Source: Guadua angustifolia
Taxonomy: Eukaryota; Streptophyta; Magnoliopsida; Poales; Poaceae
Direction of reading: 5' to 3'
Length of the DNA stretch: 64,000 nucleotides
NCBI GenBank assembly: GCA_036346375.1
Contig: CM070520.1
Coordinates: 51,354,198 to 51,418,197, forward strand
Numbering within the stretch: the stretch's first letter is position 1; each line of letters opens with the position of its first letter. Made by a program: the position numbers and the translations under genes. The notes under the pieces are model-generated. The model made no database searches. It had not been told where the DNA came from and worked only from the letters and a program-made list of their open reading frames with translations. Positions 54,498 through 64,000 of this stretch are shown here, one piece after another.

Positions 54498-55975
54498 ATG
54501 GCGGGTTCTCAGCATCAAGGGGCAGTGGGGGTGAGCGGCGCCAGACGCGTCGGCGTTAGCCTCACCGGCCGGCGACCGTCTCACCTCGCCGCAGGGCGGC
54601 AGGTGGTTCACATTGGCAATGGCGGAGCACCCTGCGCGACGCCGGTGGCCATGGAGGCCGCCACTCGCCAGCACCGCGACGCGCTGTTCGTGCCCTCTCG
54701 ACCACCCTCCGGTGGAGTTCGCAGAGATTCTCCGCCACCCCTGGCTGCGAGATATCGCCGGTCTCGTGGATGCGCCCAGCCGGGTAGGGCTCTCGACCAC
54801 CGGCACCGCCGGTGTTCGTTGTTCGGGCGCGGTTGGCGCTCTCAGCGCCTAGCCGCCCAGGAAGCAGCCCGCCACCGGGCCGAGCTAAGGGAAAAACGCG
54901 GCAATACCGGGTCCTGCCTGCTGGATCATGGGGACCTTCGGTCGCACTTGATCAAAACGCCGCCCGGGCGATGATCTCGTGGCCGCCGCCGCCACCCGGT
55001 CACGAGCGCCGCCATGGGAGGCGGTGGTCTCGGACGATGGAGCCCCTCCGTGGGTTTCGCCTTGGACTAAGGAGGAGGTTCACTCCTCCGACTCTATAGG
55101 GAGCCAGTCCGCACTCCTGAACGGTCTCCGGACGGACTTTCCGATGAACGGTGGGCTCCCTCTATGGCGTCGGTGCCAAGTTTTCTCCCGCGGGTCGTGT
55201 TGCAGACGTGGTTTATTGTGTTCCGCCCGGCGTCCGTGGAAAAATATGACGGCACCACCAACCCGGAAGAGTTCCTCTAGGTCTACACAACGGTGGTGCG
55301 GACAGCTGGCGGGTCTGAAAAGATCATGGCCAACTACCTTCCAACGGCCTTAACGGGTTCTGCCCGCTCTTGGCTGTTAAATCTCCCGCAAGGGTCGGTG
55401 CGCTCGTGGGGGGAGTTGTGCGACCTCTTTGTCGCCAACTTTCAGGGCTCCTACGCACAACCGGGCGTGGAGGACGACCTCCACGCTTTGGAGCAGGAAA
55501 AGGGGGAGTCACTCCACAACTTCATTCGACGGTTTTGCCACTGCCGCAACACGATCCCCCACATCTCGGAGCAATCGGTCGTCATCGCCTTCCGAAGAGG
55601 CGTACGTGACCGCAAGATGAAGGAGAAGATAGCCACTGTGACCATCAGCACCACCTCCGAAGTTTTTCTCCTCGCACATAAGTGTGCGCGGCCGCGGAGG
55701 CGAGGGGCAAAGACCGGCCCCAAGGGTGGCTAAGGCAAGGACGAGGCCGGACCTCGGCGGGTTCCGCCATTCAAGCAAGAAGGCGCAGGCGAGGCAGAGA
55801 GACCAGCGGGTCTTGGCCGAAGCGACGACGAGGACCCGCTGCCATGCGGAAGCGCAACCGCGCGATCGGGCGCGACAACCGCCGTGAGCGGCGTGACGAC
55901 CGTCGTGACCGGCGTAATGATCGTCATGACCGGCGCGATGTCCGCCGTGGTCGTGGGAACGACCGCCGCGAATAG
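54498..55975 (+). pseudogene. gag: gag of the Tat-like element
   Basis: The ATG at 54498 (MAGSQHQGAVG) begins a basic, low-complexity N-terminus, which shifts frame around 54970. The capsid core is in the frame 55293-55733: KIMANYLPTALTGSARSWLLNLP, SWGELCDLFVANFQGSY, LHALEQEKGESLHNFIRRF and VVIAFRRGVRDRKMKEKI, matching the retrotrans_gag family. A very Arg/Asp-rich segment follows (55860-55975, repeats of DRR, RRD and RND). Structural protein for particle assembly; broken by at least two frameshifts. Confidence 0.8.
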
Positions 55976-56828
55976 AAAGAGGGCGAGCTCTATTGCCCGA
56001 TCCATCGGACCAACACCCATGACCTGGACAGCTGTCGGGTCGTGGGCAAAATGGTGGAGAAGCGGCTCAAGGAGCGCCGCCCCGACGACGATCAAGACGA
56101 AGATCCTGCCCCGCTGGCTTTCCAGCAGGCGGACCACGTCGTGGCCTACATCCACGGTGGTTCATCCACCTTTTCCTCCAACGCCGCTTATAAGCGGTTG
56201 AAGAGGGAAGTGTGCGCCACGGCGTCGCCCGTATGGCGGGTCGGATCTTTGAAGTGGTCGAACAGACCCTCACTTACGATCGTATGACCACCCCGAGGGC
56301 GCCATCGGGCTGGGGCATCTCCCAGTCATGGTGTCACCCGCCATTCGGAACGTGTGGCTAGGGCGCGTGCTGGTGGATGGGGGGAGTTCCATCAGCCTCC
56401 TGTCCTCTTCGGCATTCCTGGCGCTCTAGATCCCGCGGCAGGATCTGCGCCCAGCTCTGCCCATCTTTGGGGTAGCCCCAGAGGCTGGCTTAATGCCCCT
56501 GGATCAGGTGTGCCTCCCCGTCACCTTCGGGGAGGAAGACAACTACCGCACCGAGATGGTGGATTTTGAGGTCGCCGACTTTGACCTCCCCTACAATGCC
56601 TTACTCGGCCGACCAGCGTTGGCCAAGTTCATGGCGGCAACCCACTATGCTTACATAGTGGTGAAGATGCCGGGGCCCGGTGGCCCCATTGCGATCCGGG
56701 TGGATAAATCCGAGGCCTTGCGCTGCCACAAGTATGCGCTAGACATGGTCGGTGCCACTGCTGCCGGGCGCCTGACGCCGCTTCTCGAGCCCTCAGTTCG
56801 GACCCGCGCCTCACCTGCTCTGCGGTGA
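55976..56828 (+). pseudogene. gag tail and aspartic protease of the Tat-like element
   Basis: The segment at 55990-56160 encodes CPIHRTNTHDLDSC, the Cys/His knuckle-like motif found at the end of Tat-type gag, followed by an acidic linker. The protease runs 56250-56640. LVDGGSS (about 56371-56391) is the active-site box with its aspartate, in a frame that then shifts. The final frame (56493-56828) carries VTFGEEDNYRTEMVDFEVADFD and YNALLGRPALAKF, the usual flap and C-terminal pieces. The enzyme would process the polyprotein. Frames change at about 56280 and 56490. Confidence 0.7.
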
Positions 56829-56963
56829 GGTCAAGGTGGTCGCCGAGTCGGGCGAACCCCGAAGATCGCCAACATTGGCGCCAACCTCGGCGCCAAATAG
56901 GAAGACGCGCTCGTCACCTTCCTCCAGTCTAACTCCGATGAGTTTGCCTGGCAACCGTCCGAC

Positions 56964-58042
56964 ATGGCTGGGGTCCAAAGGGAGGTGATCGAGCACCGAT
57001 TGGCAACGCTCCCCGAGGCGCGTCCAGTCCGGCAGAAGGTCCGGAGGCAGGCGCCCGAGCGCCAGGATGCCATTCGAGAGGAGGTAGAGAAGCTGCTGAG
57101 CGCAGGGATTATTAGGAAAGTCTCTCATCCTGAGAGGCTTGCCAACCCTATGCTCGTCAAGAAGTCCAACGGGAAATGGCGCATGTGTGTCGACTTCACT
57201 GACCTCAACATGGCCTGTCTGAAGGATCCATACCCCCTGCCGCGAGTCGACCTCATTGTTGACTCTCGCCAAAAGTCTTGATCAGGTGCTTCTTGGATGC
57301 GTGACTCGTACCACCAGATCAGATGGCGCTTTGAAGATGAAGAGAAGACGACTTTTGTAACCCTTCACGGTGTTTATCGTTATGTAAGAATGGCTTTTGG
57401 TTTAAAGAATGCTGGTTCTACTTACCAACGTACATGCATATTACGTTCGCCCCAGATAGGGGCGTAAATCTTGAGGTCTATGTTGATGACTTAGTTGTAA
57501 AGATCAAGAAAAGCGAAGAGCTGATCCAAGACCTGGAGGAAACTTTTGCTAACCTCTGGAAGAATTGCTTGAAGCTCAATCCTGAAAAGTGCGTGTTCGG
57601 TGTGCCCTCCAGCAAGGTGCTGGGTTTCCTAGTGTCCAGCCGAGGTATTGAAGCCAATCCTGACAAGATAGCGGCCATCGAACACATGAAGCCGCCAGTG
57701 CGACTCAAGCAAGTTCAGTGCCTGGCCGGTCGCCTGGCCTCCCTGGGGCGATTCATTGCTCGGTTGGGGGAAAGAAGCTTGCCTCTGTTCAAGCTATTGA
57801 AGAAGACCAACCATTTTGAGTGGACAGAGGAAGCCCAAAAGACATTTGAAGATTTGAAGCAATACATCCTCTCCCCCTCTTTGGTCTCTCCGTGGCCGGG
57901 TGAGCCGCTGTTCTCTGACATAGCTGCCACTCCCGAGGTGGTGAGCGCCAGGTCAAGGTTCTTGGAGAGGGAAGGTGTCCAAGCCGCCTACTACATCGCA
58001 AGGTGTTGCACAAAGCAAAACTCAAGACCCAGAAGCTCGTAA
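56964..58042 (+). pseudogene. pol: Reverse transcriptase of the Tat-like element
   Basis: First frame 56964-57281: REEVEKLLSAGIIRKVSHPERL, VKKSNGKWRMCVDFTDLN, KDPYPLP. After a frameshift, 57300-57430 holds YHQIRW and YRYVRMAFGLKNAGSTYQR-like pieces in two frames. The second long frame, 57434-58042, opens with the catalytic EVYVDD (57479-57490 for YVDD) and continues with KCVFGVPSSKVLGFLVSSRGIE, then the connection (RLASLGRFIARLGERSLPLF, FEWTEEAQKTFEDLK). The polymerase motifs survive, but two frameshifts separate the fingers from the palm. Confidence 0.88.
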
Positions 58043-58199
58043 GATGTCAGACGCCGTCCGGTGGCGCCCAGAAGTCGCGCATTATTTCGAGGACGAGAAA
58101 TTACCGTGGTCACGGCCTACCTTCTGCGAGAGATCCTCCACAACCGTGGAAGCGTATGTCAGACGCTAAATGGTCGGTGGAATCTGGGGAATTTGACCT

Positions 58200-58680
58200 C
58201 AAGACTCCCGTGACCGCCATCAAGAGTTAGACGCCGGGCGGAGTTCGCCGCCGAGTGGACTCCGCCACTCTTGAGGCCGAAGCGCGCGCACTTCTCCTCT
58301 GACCTTATTCTTGATGGCTCGCTCAGCCGAAGGCGCTGGGCTAGGTTGTCCCGTCTCCCGACCGGTGACATCCTCCAAGATGTGGTCGCCTCGACTTCAC
58401 GGCCACGAACAACATAGCCGAGTATGAAGGCTCGCCGGGGCGGTACACATCGCCTGACGCTGGGCATTCGGCGTCTCCAAGTCAAGGGTGACTCCCTACT
58501 AGTCATCAATCAAGCGCGGAAGGAGTTCCAATGTTCCGACCCCACCATGGCGGCGTACCTGGCGGAGGTCCGAAAAATGGAGCGCCACTTTGAAGGATTG
58601 GGGTATATTCATATCCTCAACGACAACCACCTTTTGCGGGCGGGCTTTTGCAGCAAGGCCCTCAAGGGCTTCTCTCCGTC
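58200..58680 (+). pseudogene. RNase H domain of the Tat-like element
   Basis: ILDGSLS at about 58308 carries the first catalytic aspartate. NIAEYEG-like sequence (second acidic residue) lies near 58410. The frame 58424-58700 has IRRLQVKGDSLLVINQARKEFQCSDPTMAAYLAEVRKMERHFEGL, with the third aspartate in KGDS. Frameshifts occur between 58200 and 58420. A Ser/Gly/Ala-rich linker (58700-58910) with repeats around GGDDG and GGESG then leads to integrase. Confidence 0.75.
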
Positions 58681-58929
58681 GGGGTCTTCGAAGAAAGGTT
58701 ATCGCGACCGTCCATTGCAGCCCACAGATTCAGGTGGGGATGATGGTGTCGCTGTCGCAGCCCCTAGTTCAGGGGGGACGACGGCAAGGCCGTTGCGGCC
58801 TCCGGCTCAGGTGGGGAAAGCGGTGCTGCTGCCGCTGCCTCCAGCTCGGGAGGAAGGCAGCAGTTCACTTCAAATTTCTGTGTCCGAGGGAAGGCGGTGG
58901 TGCTGCCGATGCAGCACCGGGGGAAAAGC

Positions 58930-60230
58930 TTGGCCCAACGGAGTACCCGGGCGAGCACCGAGTGGTCGCCACGCTTGGTCAGGAAGCTCGGTGGATGGAT
59001 CCTATCCTAGTCTTCCTGCGTGACCAAGTAATCCCCGACGATGATGCCACAACTGAGAAGAACGCACGTAAGGCCAAGTGCTATACTCTAGTAGGTGGGG
59101 ACCTATATCGCCAGAGCGTAAACGGAGTTCTACCGAAGCGCATCACTTTCGAAGAGGGAGCTTTTGCTCTCTCGATATCCATGGAGGCGTCGCGGAGCCA
59201 TATGTCCGCCGAACGCCGGCTCCCGCAAAGCGCCGCCAGGATTTTATTGGCCTACCGCCCTCCGTGATGCTTGCGAAGTTGGTGAGGACATGCGGCTTGT
59301 CGCTTCTTCGCCAGCAAATCCACCGACCATCCTAAGCTCGCAAACCATCCGCTCTCCGACCGCTTATGCGTCCGGGGCCGGATATCCCGGTCCGCTCGCT
59401 GGTTGTGGGGCTTCACCCACCTCTTCGCCGCCATTGACAAGTTTACAAAGTGGGTTGAAGCCGAGGCGGTGCGCCATCACGGCCATCTGCCGCCGTCAAG
59501 TTTATGCGCGGATCTTTGCCCGCTTTGGAGTCGCCAACCGTGATCATCATCGACAACCTGGACTCGGCCACCAAAGGCGCTTCTCGAGTTCTGCGATGAA
59601 ATGGGCACTAAGGTATGCTTCGCCCGGTAGCCCATCCCATGAGTAATGGGCAAGCGAGCGTGCAACGCTACCGGTGCTTCAAGGGCCTCAAGACAAGGGC
59701 GTTTGATTGGCTCCACAAGCGGGCGCGGATGGATGAGGAGCTCCGGCCATGCTGTGGTCGCCGCACCACACCTAGTCAAAGCCACCGGGCCAGACGCCTT
59801 TCTTCCCGGTGTACGGGCGGAAGCCGTTCTCCCTCCGAAGCCGCCGCCGCTTCTCCGCTTCGCATTCAACGAAAAAGGCCAAAAAGACCTCCGGCGGGAA
59901 GAAGTCAACCTCCTGGAGGAAGTGCGCGATCGGGCCGCCCTTCGTGCCGCCCGATATCAAGCAAGCCTCAGCGTACCACGCCACTGGTCTCCGAGCGAAC
60001 ATCGGGCAGCATGGCGACCTGGTCTTGCGCAGATTCAGACGCATGCCGGTTGCACAAGCCGCTCTCCTCCTGGGAGGGCCCCTTCAAGGTGGTCTCAATA
60101 TCTCGACCCGGTGGTCCGGCGGTTGTATCAAGACGGAGAAAATCGGCGAATTTCCTACAACATAGAGTTGTTGCGAAAATTCTATCCTCGAAAGAATCAG
60201 AGTACCAAAGACTCGCCGGTCGCCCATGAG
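58930..60230 (+). pseudogene. Integrase of the Tat-like element
   Basis: Starts PTEYPGEHRVVATLG, then PILVFLRDQVIPDDDATTEKNARKAKCYTLVGGDLYRQSVNGVL (to about 59140), the usual pre-zinc region. The H2C2 zinc region (59180-59320) and the catalytic core (59400-59640; GVAN and HPMSNGQA are recognisable) are spread over three frames and appear to have lost several single bases. The C-terminal region (59850-60190) retains DLVLRR, SSWEGPFKVVSISRPGG and an LLRKFYPRKNQ ending. It would insert the cDNA; as written it is inactive. Confidence 0.75.
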
Positions 60231-61700
60231 GTAAGTCTCTCCCTGGTCGTCGGCCACTCTGGCGTTAGTGAAGTTGTTGCCTAGAAGGCCTTTGCTTTAC
60301 CATGATTGTCCCTTTTTTATGCCCTGAATAGCAATTTTTCGCATGAATGTCGCTGGCACCGTACATTTGCTAAATCCTTGGTGATCCGTGATGGCACTCG
60401 GTGTTTGTGTCTGGCGAGCACGGCGACAGGGGCGAAGGCGCGGTGTCAAACGCGCTCGCACACCTCGGGTTGGCTTCGGGCACCATTGTCGTCACCGCGA
60501 GCACCGCCGTTCTAACACCACTCCTGGAAGCCCGCTGCTTTGACGCACAGCACCGTAGTTCGATTTCTTGGAAGGTCACAAGGACTTAGAAACCAAACAG
60601 GGCGGACCAGGACATCCCATGCTGGACTTAGGATGTTAGGGCCTACCTTGTGCGTGCCCTTCCAAGCATCTGCTTATCCTTCTGGTAGTTGTCTATGCAC
60701 GCAGCTTGTGCGTAGAAGTGCCAGCTTATTCTTGTGAAAGGTTCCAACATCTTCGCTGGTCGCCCAGCGCTAGCTGATCGCCGGCCTCCGGAAGGGTGGT
60801 CGCCCGCTTGGGGCGGGTCGCCTCGCCGCCGGTCGGGTCGCCCAGTGCCAAGTGCTTAAAGGCTGGTCGCCCAATGGCATATAAAGTAAGATAAGTGCTT
60901 CATGCCACCTTTTCGGCCATTTCCTTATGTGATTGCACTAAGACGGGTCAAGCTACGTGTGATTGTCGCGAGTGTCAAAAATCAACGGCCCCTCATGAAT
61001 AAAGAAAATGTGCTAAGTGTTAACGTCCGGCGTAGCCAATTGACCGGGGTGTAAGTTAGGCGCGGCACTCAAACACAGCTCGCACGCCTCGGGTTGGCTC
61101 TCCGAAGCACCGCTGGTCGTCACCGTCGAGTACCGCTGGCCTAAAAACACTTCTGAAAACTTGTTGCCTCACACGCCACGCCACAAAGATATTTCGAGTG
61201 CTATCATCAGGGTTCAAAGTTCCGGAAGAATCTGAATCAGCGACAATCCTGCGTAAAAACCCGATGCTAAGACCAAGCTGTGTCTTGCATCTCTTGTTAG
61301 ACTCAATGTCATTTCTGCCTAAGTCCTGTATGATTTGCATGATCTATACTTGTGTTCGCAAAGAACACGATAATCTGCCGGCAGACTCGAGAACGCCCTA
61401 GCCTGACGTTCCTCAGCGCTCCACCAAGTTAAAAATTGGTCACCGATGGTTCAATCCAAAGAACTAATTATACAAAACGGATAAGCATACAGGTAGCATT
61501 AACCAAGAAATATCCATTTTACTGAATCCTACCCAAGTGTTCATGCATACAGACAGATCAACAAAAGGAAATAAAAGCAAAAGAACAAAAAGGCCGCCTG
61601 CCCTTCACTGCGGGTCGCCGGTCAAGGTCGCCGCCCTAAATGCGCCTTCCACGGCCAAGGGTGGAGACGTCCATGACCGGTCAGCTTCCACTGCGCAGAT
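60231..61700. other. 3' spacer of the Tat-like element with an internal duplication
   Basis: No convincing gene. A segment at 60450-60535 (CTCGCACACCTCGGGTTGGCT, CACCGCGAGCACCGC) recurs diverged at 61075-61160. GGTCGCCC motifs repeat at 60758-60880. Tat-lineage elements typically have such a long region between integrase and the PPT. Confidence 0.5.
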
Positions 61701-61758
61701 CCCGCCACGTGTTCGCCGATCTGCGCACACCGCGCCTCCACCAAGCGCGTCTCCTTCA

Positions 61759-63660
61759 TCATCGCCACCGCCGCCATTGATCGGCGGCGTTAGGCTGCAT
61801 GGCGAGCGAAGAAAGCGCCGTAGGTCGCGGGTTATGATCGCGACCTCCGTCCCTCTCTCGTGGAGCGGGCGGCGAGGCAGCAGAAGTCCCTAGAGTGCCT
61901 CCGCGGCCCGGTTGATTGCGTGGCAAACAAGCGAAGGGCGGAATCCTCCGGTAGCTGCGTTGCCGCCACCCCAAGGGCTCCAGCACCTTTCGTGGCCGAA
62001 GGCCTTTTGAGCATGATGGCTGATTGTGCCGCAGCGGAAGGATTCGAGCTCGAGTTTTTAGCGCTGTCTCGGTCCTCTTGCCGCTCTCGCCCCTCTCCGT
62101 CACTGCCGCATGGCGGCCATGTTGGCCCTTCTCTGCGCCAACTCGCCGCCGCCTTTCTCTCTCTCTCGCTTCCAGCTCGCCGCTCACGGAGGCTAACCGG
62201 TCCGGGCCGTCTCGAGCACCATGCTGGCGGCAACGGCAAGGAGAGTGCCCAGCAAGGCGTGCGTGTCGCCCAGCTCGGTGAAAATCTCGGCGCGCGCAAG
62301 GGGCAAGGCGCGCGGGAGGCGAGGTGTCCGGAAGCGCTGGTGCTGGGGTCGCCCTCTTCGACCCTTTCTGCAGCGGCAATGGAGGCACTGGCGGAAGCGT
62401 CGCCGCCTGATGGCTGGGGCGCTCGCACCCTGGCGCCTCCTCCCCTTGGCGGCACCTCAGCTAAAGACCGCCATCGAGTGTGAGGCCACCTCTGGGCGGT
62501 GGCCTGGCGCCGTGGCCGTCAGAGTGTTGGCGCCGCAGATCGTGGGGCGGCGCCAAGGAGGAAGCGCCGGTGAAGGCATCGAGCCGGCGCCGAGGTGAAA
62601 TCATCATGGGGCGGCCTTGTCGCCGCCTTAGGAGGTGCCGCCAAGGCAAAGGGGCGCGGCGGAAGTTCGATCCAGGGTCGGACCTCTTGGGTTCGAGCTC
62701 GTGGCGTCCGGTGCAAGTGGCCGTTTGCCCGTGGCCCGGTCGCTGGCGGTGGTCGTGTCCCTGATCACCAGTAGGCCGTGGGCCGGCACCACAGCAGGTC
62801 CCATGGAGTCCATCGGCGGGAGTAGCCTGACGACCCGCAGGCGCTCCGCGTGCTCCAAATCGGCGAAAGCACCGAGCTGCCGCCGAAAAGATCGAGCCGC
62901 TTAGAATCGGGCCGCATTAGCGCACCAAGCCACCTGCCTATCACAGGCTCCTCCAAGTTTCCCGCGCCTGGCAAAAAACAAAGAATGACTGCCGGTTGGT
63001 AGGGAGCCGCGGAAAGAAACATGTGCGCAAGAAAAAGCTAAAGGAAAGCGAAGACTTACGCCCCGCCACGCGGCGCTGGCTATGTCGCCGCGCTTGTATA
63101 TTGCCATGCAGGGTGGGCGCGGCGACGGAGGAGGCTGATCCTCCGGGACAAGAAGTCCCGGGCCACCAGCCCGCCAGATAATTCGGCGTCCCGCAATCTG
63201 TTGACGCGGGCCGCCATCGAGAGGAGCTCCGCCGTCTCCTCGACCGGTGAGTTCCAGCCTCGAGGCCTCCGCCTACTGGCGGCACCTCCAAAGCGTCGAC
63301 TCGGTGCCATCGTTGATGTACTGATCGCCGCGCCATGCCATCCAATTGGATCTGGGCTGGAAGGCAATATAGCGGGAGGCCATCCCGTCCCAAAGGCGGA
63401 AATAGCAGCTCCCCACTACTTCGTTGTCGTGGGAGGGGCGGCAGATGAAGTGAAAGTTGAGATGTGCAAGAAAGCAGAAGGCGTAAACCGCTTGGTACAA
63501 ACATGTCTATATATGCATCGCTCGCACCAACGGTTCGCGAAGGGACAAGATCATGCACCGTTTCGGGTCCCAAGAAAAATCTGCGGATACAAGATAGAAT
63601 CGAGGCGGTCGTATCCTCATGAGTGGTGGCCCCGCCCAAAAGCGCACAAAGCATTCAATG
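61759..63660 (-). pseudogene. Probable antisense ORF (aORF) of the Tat-like element
   Basis: Minus-strand reading from beside the 3' LTR toward integrase. Pieces at 63500-63080 share one theme across frames: FHFICRPSHDNEVVGSCYFRLWDGMASRYIAFQP, GTESTLWRCR, then AELLSMAARVNRLRDAELSGGLVARDFLSRRI and LLRRRAHPAWQY. Further left (62388-61759) a Glu/Arg-rich stretch (SGELEARERERRRR) suggests a coiled coil. The architecture resembles the antisense-encoded protein known from Tat-lineage elements and grass putative gypsy-type transposon proteins, whose function is unknown. GC-rich composition opens frames on the plus strand too (for example 61860-62483), so the call is tentative. Confidence 0.5.
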
Positions 63661-63692
63661 AAGGTTCCAAAGGCTTCACGCTTCCTGTATGG

Positions 63693-64000
63693 GGCGGCTA
63701 TCGTCAACAGATTTCACGCTAGGGTACCCTCTCCGATGCACAAAGCCCTTCCACGTGGCGGCCTAGCGGACGGGTGGGCGAAACACGCCCGCCCGCCAGT
63801 GCCGCCCACGGGCGCCCGGCGAGCAGTGGGCGACCACGCCTGCCGCCGGCGCCCGATCCCGTGGCGGCTTTGGCGACGGGCGGCGAAAGCACGCCCGCCG
63901 CCAGCCGCCCACGTGATGCCCGACGAGCATGTGGCGACCACGCCTGCCGCCGCCGCCATCCATGTGGCGGCTTCGAGGATGGCGGCGAGCATGCTCGCCA
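63693..64000 (+). repeat. 3' LTR of the Tat-like element, cut by window end
   Basis: Begins (C)GTCAACAGATTTCACGCTAGGGTACCCTCTCCGATGCACAAAGCCC, parallel to 52910-52955, and continues into the same minisatellite (CCACGTGGCGG at 63751). TATGGGGCGGC at 63690 or just before may be the polypurine tract. The rest lies outside the window. Confidence 0.8.

Larger units (their letters stand above)
52909..64000 (+). mobile_element. Ty3/gypsy LTR retrotransposon, Tat-lineage-like, truncated by window end
   Basis: The 5' LTR (52909-54397) and the start of the 3' LTR (63693 onward) share the same opening and the same GC-rich minisatellite. Between them lie gag, PR, RT (YVDD), RNase H and INT, all on the plus strand, then a 3.4-kb extra region with antisense coding before the 3' LTR. 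An extra 3' region with an antisense ORF, and RT wording such as HPERLANPMLVKKSNGKWRMCVDF, point to the Tat lineage. All genes are frameshifted. Total length would be near 12 kb. Confidence 0.85.

Noticed and set aside
61860..62483. 207-codon plus-strand frame as a gene
   Set aside because: No domain; GC-rich stretch open on both strands, with the minus strand giving a more protein-like pattern over a longer distance.

Overview
This window is repeat-dominated nuclear DNA of a plant, almost certainly a grass (Poaceae). The signs are: three CACTA transposons with CACTACTACAG termini and TNP2-type transposase remnants; two different Ty3/gypsy LTR retrotransposons with tRNA-type primer binding sites; an L1-type LINE with a CCHC ORF1 and a zf-RVT tail; MITEs; and an inserted piece of plastid DNA whose rpoB part reads like grass rpoB. 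I see no convincing intact host protein gene. Nearly every recognisable coding region is broken by frameshifts and stops.

Layout. 1-6079: AT-rich, apparently non-coding flank with a 348-bp inverted repeat (9-356), a Tourist-like MITE (1768-2041), a hAT-like candidate (about 3078-4262) and a decayed ~60-bp tandem array (4855-5260). 6095-13762: a full-length but mutated LINE with a 15-bp target-site duplication; its ORF1 and ORF2 (endonuclease, RT, zf-RVT) are on the plus strand. 14054-39647: a CACTA element with a TGC target duplication. Without its insert it would be only ~2.9 kb and hold a truncated TNP2 gene. A second CACTA (14386-37081) sits inside it and carries its own TNP2 gene (minus, 35914-32555) and a Ulp1-like cysteine-peptidase ORF (minus, 16577-15111).

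Inside the inner CACTA lie further layers: a chimeric nuclear plastid-DNA insert (rrn16 fragment joined to an rpoB fragment, about 16683-17109), a foldback element (17691-18166), a ~775-bp tandem array (19051-29045), a chromovirus-like gypsy element (21020-28829) inserted in the third array unit, and a decayed retroelement-like ORF (31604-29816, minus). 39957-50831: a third CACTA, with ACA target duplication, TNP2 (minus, 49148-45991), a second Ulp1-associated ORF (minus, 44058-40570) and several private tandem arrays. 50832-52908: AT-rich spacer with microsatellites. 52909 to the window end: a Tat-lineage-like gypsy element with a G-box-rich minisatellite in its LTRs, degenerate gag-PR-RT-RNaseH-INT, a long 3' spacer and a probable antisense ORF. 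Its 3' LTR is cut by the window edge.

No working pathway is assembled here. The genes act, or once acted, only in transposition of their own elements. The informative content is the order of nesting, the chimeric plastid insert, several large hairpins that could feed small-RNA pathways, and repeat arrays within element termini.
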